Of a stretch of 5,891 bases of DNA, positions 1 to 5,891 are shown in pieces. Source of the DNA: Solirubrobacteraceae bacterium (GTDB taxonomy: Bacteria > Actinomycetota > Thermoleophilia > Solirubrobacterales > Solirubrobacteraceae). Position numbers and translations under genes: made by a program. Position 1 is the first letter of the stretch; every line of letters starts with the position of its first letter. The stretch covers positions 1 to 5,891 of the forward strand of contig JAEMSV010000177.1 of assembly GCA_016462625.1 (NCBI GenBank), written 5' to 3'. The notes under the pieces are model-generated. The model saw only the letters and a program-made list of their open reading frames with translations. It did no database searches and had not been told where the DNA came from.

Positions 1-747
1 GAGCTCTGGTACGGGCGCTGGGACCGCTACGAGGCCGCCTACGACGCCGGGCCGAAGCTGCGATCGCGGCTCGCCGCGCTGCACGAGGAGGCGGCCTCTC
101 GCGCCGCGCTCACGTTCGTCGCCTCGGACAAGCTCGCCTCGCTGGAGCGAGAGGCCGGCCGCGAGCCCGCGCTCGTGCCGCTGGCCGCCGACAGCTTCCC
201 GGCGCACGACCCGGGCTCGAGCGTCGTCGCGGTCTCCCTCGGCCATCTCGGCCGGCGGTGCGACTGGACGCTGTTGCGCGAGGTCTGCGAGCGCCTGCCC
301 GAGCTGACGCTGCTCGCGGTCGGCGCGTTCCACGAGGACGAGGTCAAGGACGACGCCGACGCCGCGTGGTGCCGGACCGCGCCGCAGATCGTCTGGCTCG
401 GCGCCCGCACCGACGAGGAGGCCGCGCGGCTGATCGGCTGCGCCGACGTCGGGATCGTGCCCTTCAAGGTCGAGCCGTTCAACGACGCCGGCCTGCCGTA
501 TCGGATCCTGAAGTACGCCCGCCAGGGGGTCCGCACGGTGACCCCGGAGCTGGCCGGGGTGAAGACCTGGTCGACCGCCGTGACGACCGCGGCCGACGCC
601 GACGCCTTCGCCGCTGCGCTCCGCGCCCACGCCGGGCGACGCACGCAGCCCGACCTCGCGCTGCGCGACTGGGCGCTCGCGCAGACCGCCGAGCGGCAGA
701 ACGCGCCGATCTGGGAGCGCCTCGCGACGCTGGGGATTACCGCGTGA
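1..747 (+). CDS. Glycosyltransferase, GT4/GT-B-like, C-terminal part (5' end outside window)
   Basis: The frame is open from the first base to TGA at 745-747, giving 248 residues, so the N-terminal acceptor domain lies off the left edge. An internal GTG at 175 is an unlikely start because good coding sequence continues upstream of it. What is visible looks like the nucleotide-sugar-binding half of a GT-B enzyme. A strand and helix follow the hinge (residues 75-98), then a strand with LLAVG (104-108), the 'VWLG' motif (131-134), the 'CADVGIVPFK' motif (147-156) and a Pro-rich helix start, 'PYRILKYARQG' (166-176). In GT4 proteins this last part contacts the sugar nucleotide. The usual Glu of the 'P-x-K-x-x-E-Y-x-A-x-G' pattern appears to be Lys171. 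No signal peptide or membrane segment is visible, so a cytoplasmic enzyme adding a sugar to a surface glycan precursor is likely. The stop overlaps the next gene's GTG, so the two are co-translated. Donor and acceptor cannot be told from the sequence. Confidence 0.85.
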   Translation, partial: ELWYGRWDRYEAAYDAGPKLRSRLAALHEEAASRAALTFVASDKLASLEREAGREPALVPLAADSFPAHDPGSSVVAVSLGHLGRRCDWTLLREVCERLPELTLLAVGAFHEDEVKDDADAAWCRTAPQIVWLGARTDEEAARLIGCADVGIVPFKVEPFNDAGLPYRILKYARQGVRTVTPELAGVKTWSTAVTTAADADAFAAALRAHAGRRTQPDLALRDWALAQTAERQNAPIWERLATLGITA

Positions 748-1727
748 GTCGCACCGCCCGACTCGTCTTCGACGACGCGCTGCAGGCCGGCCGGATCACG
801 CCGGAGGACCTCTCCGACCCGCGCATCGCGCGCGCGCTGAAGGGCGGCACGCCTCCTGCTCCGCAGCGGTTCCTGCAGCGGCTGGCGATCAAGCGCGGGC
901 GCCTCGACCCCGAGCGCGGCATCCGACAGCTCGAACAGCTGCGGCGAGACGTCCTCGGCCCCGAGGCCGCTACGCCGCCGCGGTTCCTCGTGCGCGTCGA
1001 CGAGTTCCCGCACTGGCTCGGCGCCGACCGTCCCGAGCAGTACGGCACCGACGGCTTCGTCGCGTTCCACCAGCTCTTCCAGGACGCCGGCGTGCCGTAC
1101 CTCACCGCGATCGTCCCGCAGCCCGCGCTGAGCCCCGATGACCCGGAGGAGACGCGCTGCCGCGAGCTCGACGCGCACGAGCGCGAGGTCCTCGCGCGGA
1201 TGCAGGCCGACGGCGTCGCGCTGGCGATGCACGGCCTCGACCACCGGACGAACGACACGCGGCCCCGCCACCACGCGGAGCTGCTCGGCCTGGGCGACGA
1301 CGCGCTCGCGCAGCGGCTCGATGCCGGGATCGCGAAGCTCGGTGAGCTGGGCGTGCAGTCGCGCATCCTGGTCCCGCCGTTCAACCGCTTCTCCGCCGGG
1401 CAGTGGCCCGTCATGGCCGAGCGCTTCGACGTGATCACCGGCGGCCCGGAGTCGGTTCGGCTCATGGGCCTGCAGTCCGCGCCCGCGTGGCTCGGCGACG
1501 CGGTCTACCTGCCGTCCTACGAGCCGTTCTACGCGGCGGCGGGCGCGATCATCGACGCCGCGCGCGCCGCGATCGCCCGCCAGGGCGGCGTATGGATCCC
1601 CCTCACGCTGCACTGGGGCTGGGAGGCCGACGAAGGGTTCGACGGGCTCCGGCGCCTGCTCGAAGTGATCGCGCCACATGCTGCGCCGTGGGAGGATTTC
1701 CTCGCGGCGGTGGATCGCAGCGCATGA
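744..1727 (+). CDS. Polysaccharide deacetylase-like protein (DUF2334-type), cytoplasmic
   Basis: This 327-residue protein starts at GTG 744, overlapping the upstream TGA as GTGA. A GGGGA at 732-736, seven bases upstream, can serve as ribosome binding site. The frame is open further upstream to 258, but that part is a shadow of the glycosyltransferase. After an about 80-residue charged N-terminal region comes a deacetylase-like core: strand plus 'VRVDEFPH' (83-90, with D86, E87, H90), 'TAIVPQP' (121-127), 'MHGLDH' (162-167, an H-x3-H metal-binding pattern with H163 and H167), 'PPFNRF' (211-216) and a late 'LTLHWGWE' (287-294, H290). Carbohydrate esterase family 4 enzymes use an Asp and two His to bind metal and a late His in catalysis, and these candidates fit. 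Motifs are closer to DUF2334 than to classical NodB (TFDDG and HSxxH). No signal peptide is seen, so it would act in the cytoplasm, perhaps on a lipid-linked or nucleotide-linked sugar. The substrate is unknown, and loss of hydrolytic activity cannot be excluded. Confidence 0.8.
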   Translation: MSRTARLVFDDALQAGRITPEDLSDPRIARALKGGTPPAPQRFLQRLAIKRGRLDPERGIRQLEQLRRDVLGPEAATPPRFLVRVDEFPHWLGADRPEQYGTDGFVAFHQLFQDAGVPYLTAIVPQPALSPDDPEETRCRELDAHEREVLARMQADGVALAMHGLDHRTNDTRPRHHAELLGLGDDALAQRLDAGIAKLGELGVQSRILVPPFNRFSAGQWPVMAERFDVITGGPESVRLMGLQSAPAWLGDAVYLPSYEPFYAAAGAIIDAARAAIARQGGVWIPLTLHWGWEADEGFDGLRRLLEVIAPHAAPWEDFLAAVDRSA

Positions 1728-1767
1728 CGAGGATGCGGCCCGCCGCTCAGCCGCGTAGGTTCCCGGG

Positions 1768-2643
1768 ATGCCCACGCTGAAGGCACGCGCCCGTCACGTC
1801 GCCCGGCGCCTGAGCCGGCTGCGCTGGCTGACCAAGCGCGAGATCCTGCAGCGGTACAGCGTCTCCCTGCGCGAGCAGCCCGGCGTGTACCTGCGCTACC
1901 TGCTCTGGGACCCCGAGGTCGAGAGCTACAGCTACGACATCGCCAACGACGACGAACTCTGCACGTTCGCCGCGGCGAACTTCGGCATCACGGCAGACGA
2001 CGCGCTGGCGTACCTCGCCGAAGCCCGCACCGACCCGGAGCTGACCACGCGGCTGAGCGAGCGCACGCGGTGGCGCTTCGACTCCAAGACGAAGCTGCCG
2101 ATCGGCAATCGCCTGCTGTGGTACGTCGCCGCGCGGGCGACGAAGCCCACCCTCATCGTCGAGACCGGCATCTACGAGGGGCTCGGCTCGATCGTGCTGC
2201 TGCAGGCGCTGGCGCGCAACGCCGAGGACGGCGTCGAGGGCCGCCTGGTGTCGCTCGACTTCGACCCGATGTGCGGGTTCCTCGTCCGCGACGACCCCGT
2301 GCTGACGGAGCGCTGGACCAAGGTCATCGGCATGACGAGCGAGCTGCTGCCGAAGGTCGTCGAGGGCGAGCCCATCGGCATGCTCCTCCAGGACACGCCG
2401 CACACCGAGGAGAACCAGCGCCACGAGTTCGGTGTCGCGCTGCGCCAGGCCGCCGACCCCGTGATCCTCATCGAGGGCAGCGGCGGCTACTGCCCGACGC
2501 TGGGCCAGCTCGCCGAGCAGCTGGGGATCGAGCGCCAGCACTTCATCGAGAAGCCGCGCGACCACTTCTGGCCCGCGCCCGGTCAGGGTGTGCTCGTCGT
2601 CCCGGCCGAGGCCGCGAAGGCGTGGCCGGGCTGGCCTGACTGA
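1768..2643 (+). CDS. Class I SAM-dependent methyltransferase-like protein (Methyltransf_24-type)
   Basis: The protein has 291 residues. The ATG at 1768 is well fixed: an in-frame TAG at 1756-1758 rules out an earlier start, and a weak AGG at 1757-1759 lies eight bases upstream. A basic N-terminus (residues 1-35) and a helical region with 'ANDDELCTFAA' (59-69) precede the Rossmann part. SAM-binding motif I is 'VETGIYEGLGS' (131-141), followed by strand 2 with 'SLDFDP' (162-167) and an acidic motif 'LLQDTPHTEE' (206-215). The last stands where members of this family carry a D-x-x-H-like metal or substrate motif (here D209 and H212). A late 'VILIEGSGGY' strand (232-241) completes the fold. The length suits the family. 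Lying 40 bases after the deacetylase-like gene on the same strand, it is probably in the same operon and may methylate a sugar or lipid of the same glycan. Substrate assignment is inference; the fold call is fairly secure, the catalytic call less so. Confidence 0.75.
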   Translation: MPTLKARARHVARRLSRLRWLTKREILQRYSVSLREQPGVYLRYLLWDPEVESYSYDIANDDELCTFAAANFGITADDALAYLAEARTDPELTTRLSERTRWRFDSKTKLPIGNRLLWYVAARATKPTLIVETGIYEGLGSIVLLQALARNAEDGVEGRLVSLDFDPMCGFLVRDDPVLTERWTKVIGMTSELLPKVVEGEPIGMLLQDTPHTEENQRHEFGVALRQAADPVILIEGSGGYCPTLGQLAEQLGIERQHFIEKPRDHFWPAPGQGVLVVPAEAAKAWPGWPD

Positions 2644-2671
2644 CCCGCCCGGCCGACGACCTCAGGCCGGC
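2624..2671. terminator. Possible bidirectional terminator: overlapping inverted repeats at convergent gene ends
   Basis: Two inverted repeats overlap here. The first is a perfect 8-base repeat, GGCCGGGC (2624-2631) with GCCCGGCC (2647-2654), with a 15-base loop containing the plus-strand stop. The second pairs GCTGGCCTGA (2630-2639) with TCAGGCCGGC (2662-2671): nine Watson-Crick pairs plus one G-U in the plus-strand RNA (an A-C mismatch in the minus-strand RNA). It encloses the 18-base gap and takes in the minus-strand stop TCA (2662-2664). They share bases 2630-2639 and 2647-2654 lies in the second loop, so they cannot form together. Neither is followed by a clear T-run. The position between convergent genes favours a terminator role, but high-GC DNA yields such repeats by chance. 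Confidence 0.4.
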
Positions 2672-4299
2672 TGCAGGACGACGGTCTTCAGCACGGACGC
2701 GACCTTCTGCTGGTCACACGTCTTGTACGTGCGCTTGGAGATCAGCGCCTTCCCGCCGACGGTCTGCGCGCGGAGGACCACGGTGACACTCGCCGGCGCG
2801 TAGCCGCGGAGGTCGAGGGTCGTGCTGCGGGCGCCCACCCTGAGGCGGCGCTGCGCCTTCTCGCTCACCGTGATGCTCAGGCTGCGGAGCTCGGTGCCCT
2901 GCGCGACGCGGAAGTGCAGGCGCATGACGCGCGCGCTCACGCACACGACGGCCTGCCGCGCGGGCGTCGTCGCGCTTGGAGGCGGGGGCGTGGGCGCCGG
3001 CGTCCCGGAGGTCGCAGCGGCATCCACCGTCGGCGTGAACGACGCCACGCTGGACTGCCCGTAAACATCGGTCACCCGGAAGCTCACGGCACGCGCGGTT
3101 CCCGCGAACCCTGCCACCGGCGTGAAGCTGATGAGGCCGGCGGGGCTGATGCGATACGTGCCCTCGGCGTCGACCACGAGCGTGGTCACCGGCTGGCCGC
3201 CGGCGAGCAGCGTCGCCGAGCCGCCTGCGGGCACGGTCACCTGCATGGTCTGCACCGCTCCGGCCGCGCCGGTGCTCGTGGTGCTGCTCGAACTCGGCGG
3301 TGCCGGGAGGGTGGCGGCGTGCGCGTCGCTGCCGGTCGAACCGTAGGACTGAGGCGTGCCCTGGTAGGTCCCCGTGAGCGTCTGCGCGCCCTGGATCGTG
3401 GCCACGTAGGTCAGCGAGCAGGCCGATCTCCCCAAGGTCCCGGACGCGACGAGCGCGCACGTCCCGTCCCCGTCGAAGGTGCCGGCGCCGGCGCCGCCCT
3501 GGGTGAACGCGACGGTTCCGGTGGGCGTGACGGCGGTCCCGCCGTCGGTGTCCGTGACGGTGGCCTCGCAGGTCACGGTCGCGCCGACCAGTGCGCTCGC
3601 AGGGAGGCAGTCGACGGCCTCGGAGGTCGTCCGGCGCGTGCCGCACATGTTCGCGACGAGAAGGCCGGCACCGCCGGAGGGGCTGGTGAACGCGTTGGCG
3701 TCGCCGAGCGCGACGAGCTCACCGGCGCCGAGCGTCTCGGCGGCCATCATCGTGTCTGAGCCGTCGGACCGGCGGACGAGGCTGCGCGCCGGCGCGGAAA
3801 AGCTGACGGTCGCCGTATAGGCGTAGTTGATCGTGAGCACGTCGCGGGTCAGCGGATCGGCATCGATGTACGGGGTGTCCCGGAAGCCCGGGTCGTACGC
3901 GTTGTTCTGGATCTGCATGCTCGAACCCAGCGCGGTCGCCAGCGTGCGGAACGCGGCGTTGTTGGCGTAGTTGTCGTTCTCGCCGATCATCAGGACGCGG
4001 CCCCCGCCCGCGATGTACGCCGAGAGCGTCGTGACCTGGGTGCCGTTGAACGTCGCCTGGTTGAGGTTGAGCAGGACGCAGGCGTTGCCGCTGAGGCTGC
4101 CCGGCATCACGGTCGTCGAGCTGATGGGACGACCCGCGGCGGCGCCGAGGCTCGCGTACGTCGTGCCCGGTGACAGGGACGTGTTGCCGCTGTAGACCAG
4201 GATCGGGTCCGACGGGGCGGCGGCAGCTGGTGCCACACCGATCGCGGCGCAGGCGCCGATGATCGCAGTGACGACGGTGAGGACTCGGAGGGGTCTCAT
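2662..4299 (-). CDS. Secreted or lipid-anchored multidomain surface protein (Ig-like and CshA-type repeat)
   Basis: The protein has 545 residues. I chose ATG 4299 because it is followed at once by a signal peptide (MRPLR, then a hydrophobic stretch to A28) and lies just beyond the upstream gene. The in-frame ATG at 4407 would add 36 non-signal residues and overlap that gene. No good Shine-Dalgarno precedes 4299. Order of parts: a globular alpha/beta domain (31-220) with 'LVYSGN' (34-39) and 'AGGGRVLMIGEND' (97-109), resembling GATase1-like/ThuA-like non-catalytic domains; a bacterial Ig-like domain of the Big_3_5 style (225-330: C231, C244, 'VTDTDGGT', 'PTGTVAFT', C281, C294, 'TGTYQG'); a Ser/Thr-rich linker (334-346); a CshA-type fibril repeat (350-427: 'GLISFTPVAGFAGTA', 'VSFRVTDVYGQSS'); a Pro/Thr-rich linker (428-447); and a C-terminal beta domain (450-528) bounded by C453 and C528. 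No LPXTG motif or C-terminal membrane helix is present. A role in adhesion or surface structure is inferred; no enzyme active site is recognised. Confidence 0.75.
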   Translation of the reverse strand: MRPLRVLTVVTAIIGACAAIGVAPAAAAPSDPILVYSGNTSLSPGTTYASLGAAAGRPISSTTVMPGSLSGNACVLLNLNQATFNGTQVTTLSAYIAGGGRVLMIGENDNYANNAAFRTLATALGSSMQIQNNAYDPGFRDTPYIDADPLTRDVLTINYAYTATVSFSAPARSLVRRSDGSDTMMAAETLGAGELVALGDANAFTSPSGGAGLLVANMCGTRRTTSEAVDCLPASALVGATVTCEATVTDTDGGTAVTPTGTVAFTQGGAGAGTFDGDGTCALVASGTLGRSACSLTYVATIQGAQTLTGTYQGTPQSYGSTGSDAHAATLPAPPSSSSTTSTGAAGAVQTMQVTVPAGGSATLLAGGQPVTTLVVDAEGTYRISPAGLISFTPVAGFAGTARAVSFRVTDVYGQSSVASFTPTVDAAATSGTPAPTPPPPSATTPARQAVVCVSARVMRLHFRVAQGTELRSLSITVSEKAQRRLRVGARSTTLDLRGYAPASVTVVLRAQTVGGKALISKRTYKTCDQQKVASVLKTVVLQPA

Positions 4300-4366
4300 G
4301 CGCGCTGCATCGACCGCAGCGGCCCAGATACACCAAAGCCGCGGATCCTTGGACCAATGATGTCGG
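4300..4366 (-). promoter_or_regulatory. Leader gap before the secreted protein; possible weak promoter
   Basis: This 67-base gap separates the membrane glycosyltransferase stop from the secreted protein start and is clearly less GC-rich on its right half than the surrounding genes. On the minus strand it carries a TTGGTC hexamer (4357-4352) and, further down, TATCTG, but the spacing of about 21 bases is too long for a standard promoter. A small TTGG-A-CCAA palindrome lies at 4350-4358. The gene could therefore have its own promoter or be read through from upstream. This is weak evidence only. Confidence 0.2.
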
Positions 4367-5779
4367 CTAGCACCGCCCGTAGGCGATGAACGGCCCACTG
4401 GCGCCAAGTTCCACGAAGCCCTCCGGGACCTCGCGGTTCGTGCGGCGCGAGACGCCGTCGGCCTCGCCGTAGCGCTGGCGCGGCTTCTTTTCGTCTCGCG
4501 CGACGAAGATGGCCACGCCGCGGTCCGGGGTGGTGATCGCCCGGGTCGTCACGTCGTCGTTGCCGATGTCGAGCACCCAGCGGGCGTCGGGGACGAGCCG
4601 GTAGGTCGGGAACGTGATCGGTCCGCACTCGCGCGCGCGGCGCACGTCGGGCTCGTCGAGCAGGGCGAAGAGCTCCTCGTGCGTGTCGTTGACGAAGCGC
4701 AGCTCCCCGGAGAGCTTGCCGAAGCTCGGCAGCTTCCACGCGAAGAACGCGATGCCCACGACCGCCGCGGCAACCGCGAAGCGCCGCCACCACGTCAGCC
4801 ACGCGTCGCCCGGCGGGAGGGTCGTGAAGCCGGCGACCGCGTATCCGGCGAAGACGCAGAGGCCGACAGCGGGCACGGTGAGGTAGCGCGGCAACAGGGA
4901 CAGGCCCGCGACGCCCGCGCCGAAGAACGTCACCGCGCCGGCCACCACCAGCGCGAGCGGCACCGCCATCGCCCTCCAGCCATACCTCGCCACCGCGAGT
5001 CCGGCACCGATGAAGCCCGCCAGCGCGACCGGCGCGCGCGCGACGTCGAAGAGGTGCACGACGAAGAGCCGCGGCGCCTTGAGGACGCCACGGTCGCGGC
5101 CGAGCGCCTCGGCCAGCTCGCTCGTGGAGGTCAGCGAGTGCAGCGGGTCGCCGGTGACGACCCAGTCGGTGGCGAACCAGAGCAGGGGCGCCAGGACGAC
5201 GAGCCCGGCGAGGATCACCCGCTCGCGCGTCGCGCTTCCGCGGAAGCGCCAGAGCCACAGGAGCCCCGCGAGGACCCACGCCTCCGGGCGCAGCAGGCCC
5301 GCGAACACCAGCAGCACCATCGGCAGCCACTTGCGTTCGCGGACCTCGTACGAGGCCGCCCACGCCACCAGCGCGAGGAACGGCACGTCCACGTACGCGC
5401 GCACCGCGTAGAGCAGGAACGCGAAGCTCGAGCCGACGAACAGCGCCGCCAGCGCGGCCGGCCACACACCGAAGAGGTCCTTCGTCAGCCGCCAGACGCC
5501 GCAGACCAGCGCGACGAGCGACAGGAGGCCCGCGAGGACCAGCAGCCGATCGGCGTCCTCGCCCACCAGCCCGAAGATCGCCGCGACCAGCACGTAGAGC
5601 GGGTGCTCCGTCGGCGCGGCGTAGACCTCGAACGTCGGGTTGACGCCGTCGAGCAGCTCCCGGCCCCAGACCAGGTGCCAGTAGGCGTCGTACGCCGGGT
5701 ACGTCGGGACCAGCGCCCACCAGAGGACCGCGGCGAGCGCAAGCGCCCCGGCGCCCGCGAGCTCAGCCCGGCGAGCCAT
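4367..5779 (-). CDS. Polytopic GT-C-type glycosyltransferase (GT39/ArnT-like)
   Basis: The 470-residue protein starts at ATG 5779, inside the end of the upstream gene, and stops at TAG 4369-4367. The first transmembrane helix (7-25) is followed by an extracytoplasmic loop with 'YPAYDAYWHLVWGRELLDG' (27-45). Its Asp31 matches the catalytic acidic residue GT-C enzymes carry after helix 1, and 'APTEHPLY' follows (55-62). About ten more hydrophobic segments fall near 60-75, 79-98, 105-125, 128-145, 151-176, 187-207, 248-265, 270-290, 300-318 and 332-349. Typical GT-C touches are 'GLLRPEAW' (161-168), 'DWVVTGDPLHSL' (205-216) and 'LLPRYLTVPA' (295-304). A soluble C-terminal domain (350-470) ends at Cys470. 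Such enzymes move a sugar from a polyprenyl-phosphate donor to a lipid, glycan or protein on the outer face of the membrane. Acceptor and sugar are unknown. It likely shares a transcript with the gene before it and possibly the secreted protein after it. Confidence 0.8.
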   Translation of the reverse strand: MARRAELAGAGALALAAVLWWALVPTYPAYDAYWHLVWGRELLDGVNPTFEVYAAPTEHPLYVLVAAIFGLVGEDADRLLVLAGLLSLVALVCGVWRLTKDLFGVWPAALAALFVGSSFAFLLYAVRAYVDVPFLALVAWAASYEVRERKWLPMVLLVFAGLLRPEAWVLAGLLWLWRFRGSATRERVILAGLVVLAPLLWFATDWVVTGDPLHSLTSTSELAEALGRDRGVLKAPRLFVVHLFDVARAPVALAGFIGAGLAVARYGWRAMAVPLALVVAGAVTFFGAGVAGLSLLPRYLTVPAVGLCVFAGYAVAGFTTLPPGDAWLTWWRRFAVAAAVVGIAFFAWKLPSFGKLSGELRFVNDTHEELFALLDEPDVRRARECGPITFPTYRLVPDARWVLDIGNDDVTTRAITTPDRGVAIFVARDEKKPRQRYGEADGVSRRTNREVPEGFVELGASGPFIAYGRC

Positions 5780-5891
5780 CGGCGACCGGCTCGGAGAACC
5801 AGGTCTCCGGCGCGTCGTCCGCAGGCGCGTCCGGCGCGAACCCCCCGCGCGCGAGCGCCACGCCCGCGCCGAGCAGCGCCCAGACGAGCGG
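5763..5891 (-). CDS. C-terminal end of an unidentified membrane-associated protein (partial)
   Basis: The last 42 codons of a minus-strand gene enter from the right edge and end at TGA 5765-5763. The visible peptide begins with a hydrophobic stretch, 'PLVWALLGAGVALARGGF', consistent with a final transmembrane helix, followed by an acidic, Pro-rich tail ending in SPG. This frame was chosen because it gives a sensible hydrophobic peptide; the alternative frame upstream of the next ATG is Arg/Ser-rich, as expected for a shadow. It overlaps the following glycosyltransferase start by 17 bases, which implies one operon and probable translational coupling. The tail is too short to name a family; another membrane glycosyltransferase or a polysaccharide export protein would fit the neighbourhood. 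Confidence 0.55.
   Translation of the reverse strand, partial: PLVWALLGAGVALARGGFAPDAPADDAPETWFSEPVADGSPG

Noticed and set aside
1734..1755. Small inverted repeat (GCGGC with GCCGC) in the gap before the methyltransferase gene
   Set aside because: Only five to six pairs with no T-run, and easily formed by chance in GC-rich DNA; the genes on both sides look co-transcribed.
39..1775. Long minus-strand open frame of 578 codons opposite the glycosyltransferase and deacetylase genes
   Set aside because: Its product is Arg/Ala/Glu-rich with no recognisable domain, and the opposite strand has clear families. Long antisense frames are normal in DNA of this GC content.
2914..3759. Plus-strand open frame opposite the secreted protein gene
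   Set aside because: Arg/Gly-rich low-complexity product with no signal or motif; a shadow of the minus-strand gene.
4300..4407. N-terminal extension of the secreted protein up to ATG 4407
   Set aside because: It would overlap the upstream gene and place 36 unrelated residues before an obvious signal peptide.
4296..5720. 474-codon minus-strand frame overlapping the membrane glycosyltransferase
   Set aside because: The product is Arg/Gly-rich without membrane segments, while the alternative frame gives a coherent polytopic protein with GT-C motifs.
1..5891. tRNA, rRNA, CRISPR, insertion sequence or phage features
   Set aside because: No repeat-spacer pattern, transposase, terminal repeats or recognisable RNA gene was seen on either strand.

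Overview
The window is very GC-rich, with GC-biased third codon positions, short intergenic gaps and overlapping start/stop codons. This points to a high-GC bacterium, most likely an actinomycete. The style of the secreted protein (bacterial Ig-like domain, CshA-type repeat, and a C-terminal Cys-bounded beta domain) and of the methyltransferase resembles proteins I associate with Thermoleophilia/Solirubrobacterales. That taxonomic call is inference from protein style, not from a marker gene.

Layout: three plus-strand genes run from the left edge to 2643. They are the C-terminal 248 residues of a glycosyltransferase (1-747), a divergent polysaccharide-deacetylase-like protein (744-1727, translationally coupled through a GTGA overlap) and a class I SAM-dependent methyltransferase-like protein (1768-2643). 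Three minus-strand genes converge on them: a secreted multidomain protein (4299-2662), a polytopic GT-C-type membrane glycosyltransferase (5779-4367), and the last 42 codons of another membrane-associated protein entering from the right edge (5891-5763), which overlaps the glycosyltransferase start by 17 bases. The convergent stops lie only 18 bases apart, inside two overlapping, mutually exclusive inverted repeats. The only other gaps are 40 bases (1728-1767) and 67 bases (4300-4366); no stretch above 300 bases lacks a gene.

Together the content suggests part of a surface-glycan locus. The plus-strand genes look like cytoplasmic synthesis and tailoring of a glycan (sugar transfer, deacetylation, methylation). 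The minus-strand genes look like envelope-side glycosyl transfer and a secreted or lipid-anchored surface protein. The pathway link is inferred from neighbourhood only; no substrate can be read from the sequence.

I found no RNA gene, CRISPR array, mobile element or phage feature, and nothing that amounts to a clearly new system. The most unusual items are the deacetylase-like protein with non-canonical motifs, the architecture and ambiguous signal peptide of the secreted protein, and the double hairpin at the convergent junction.
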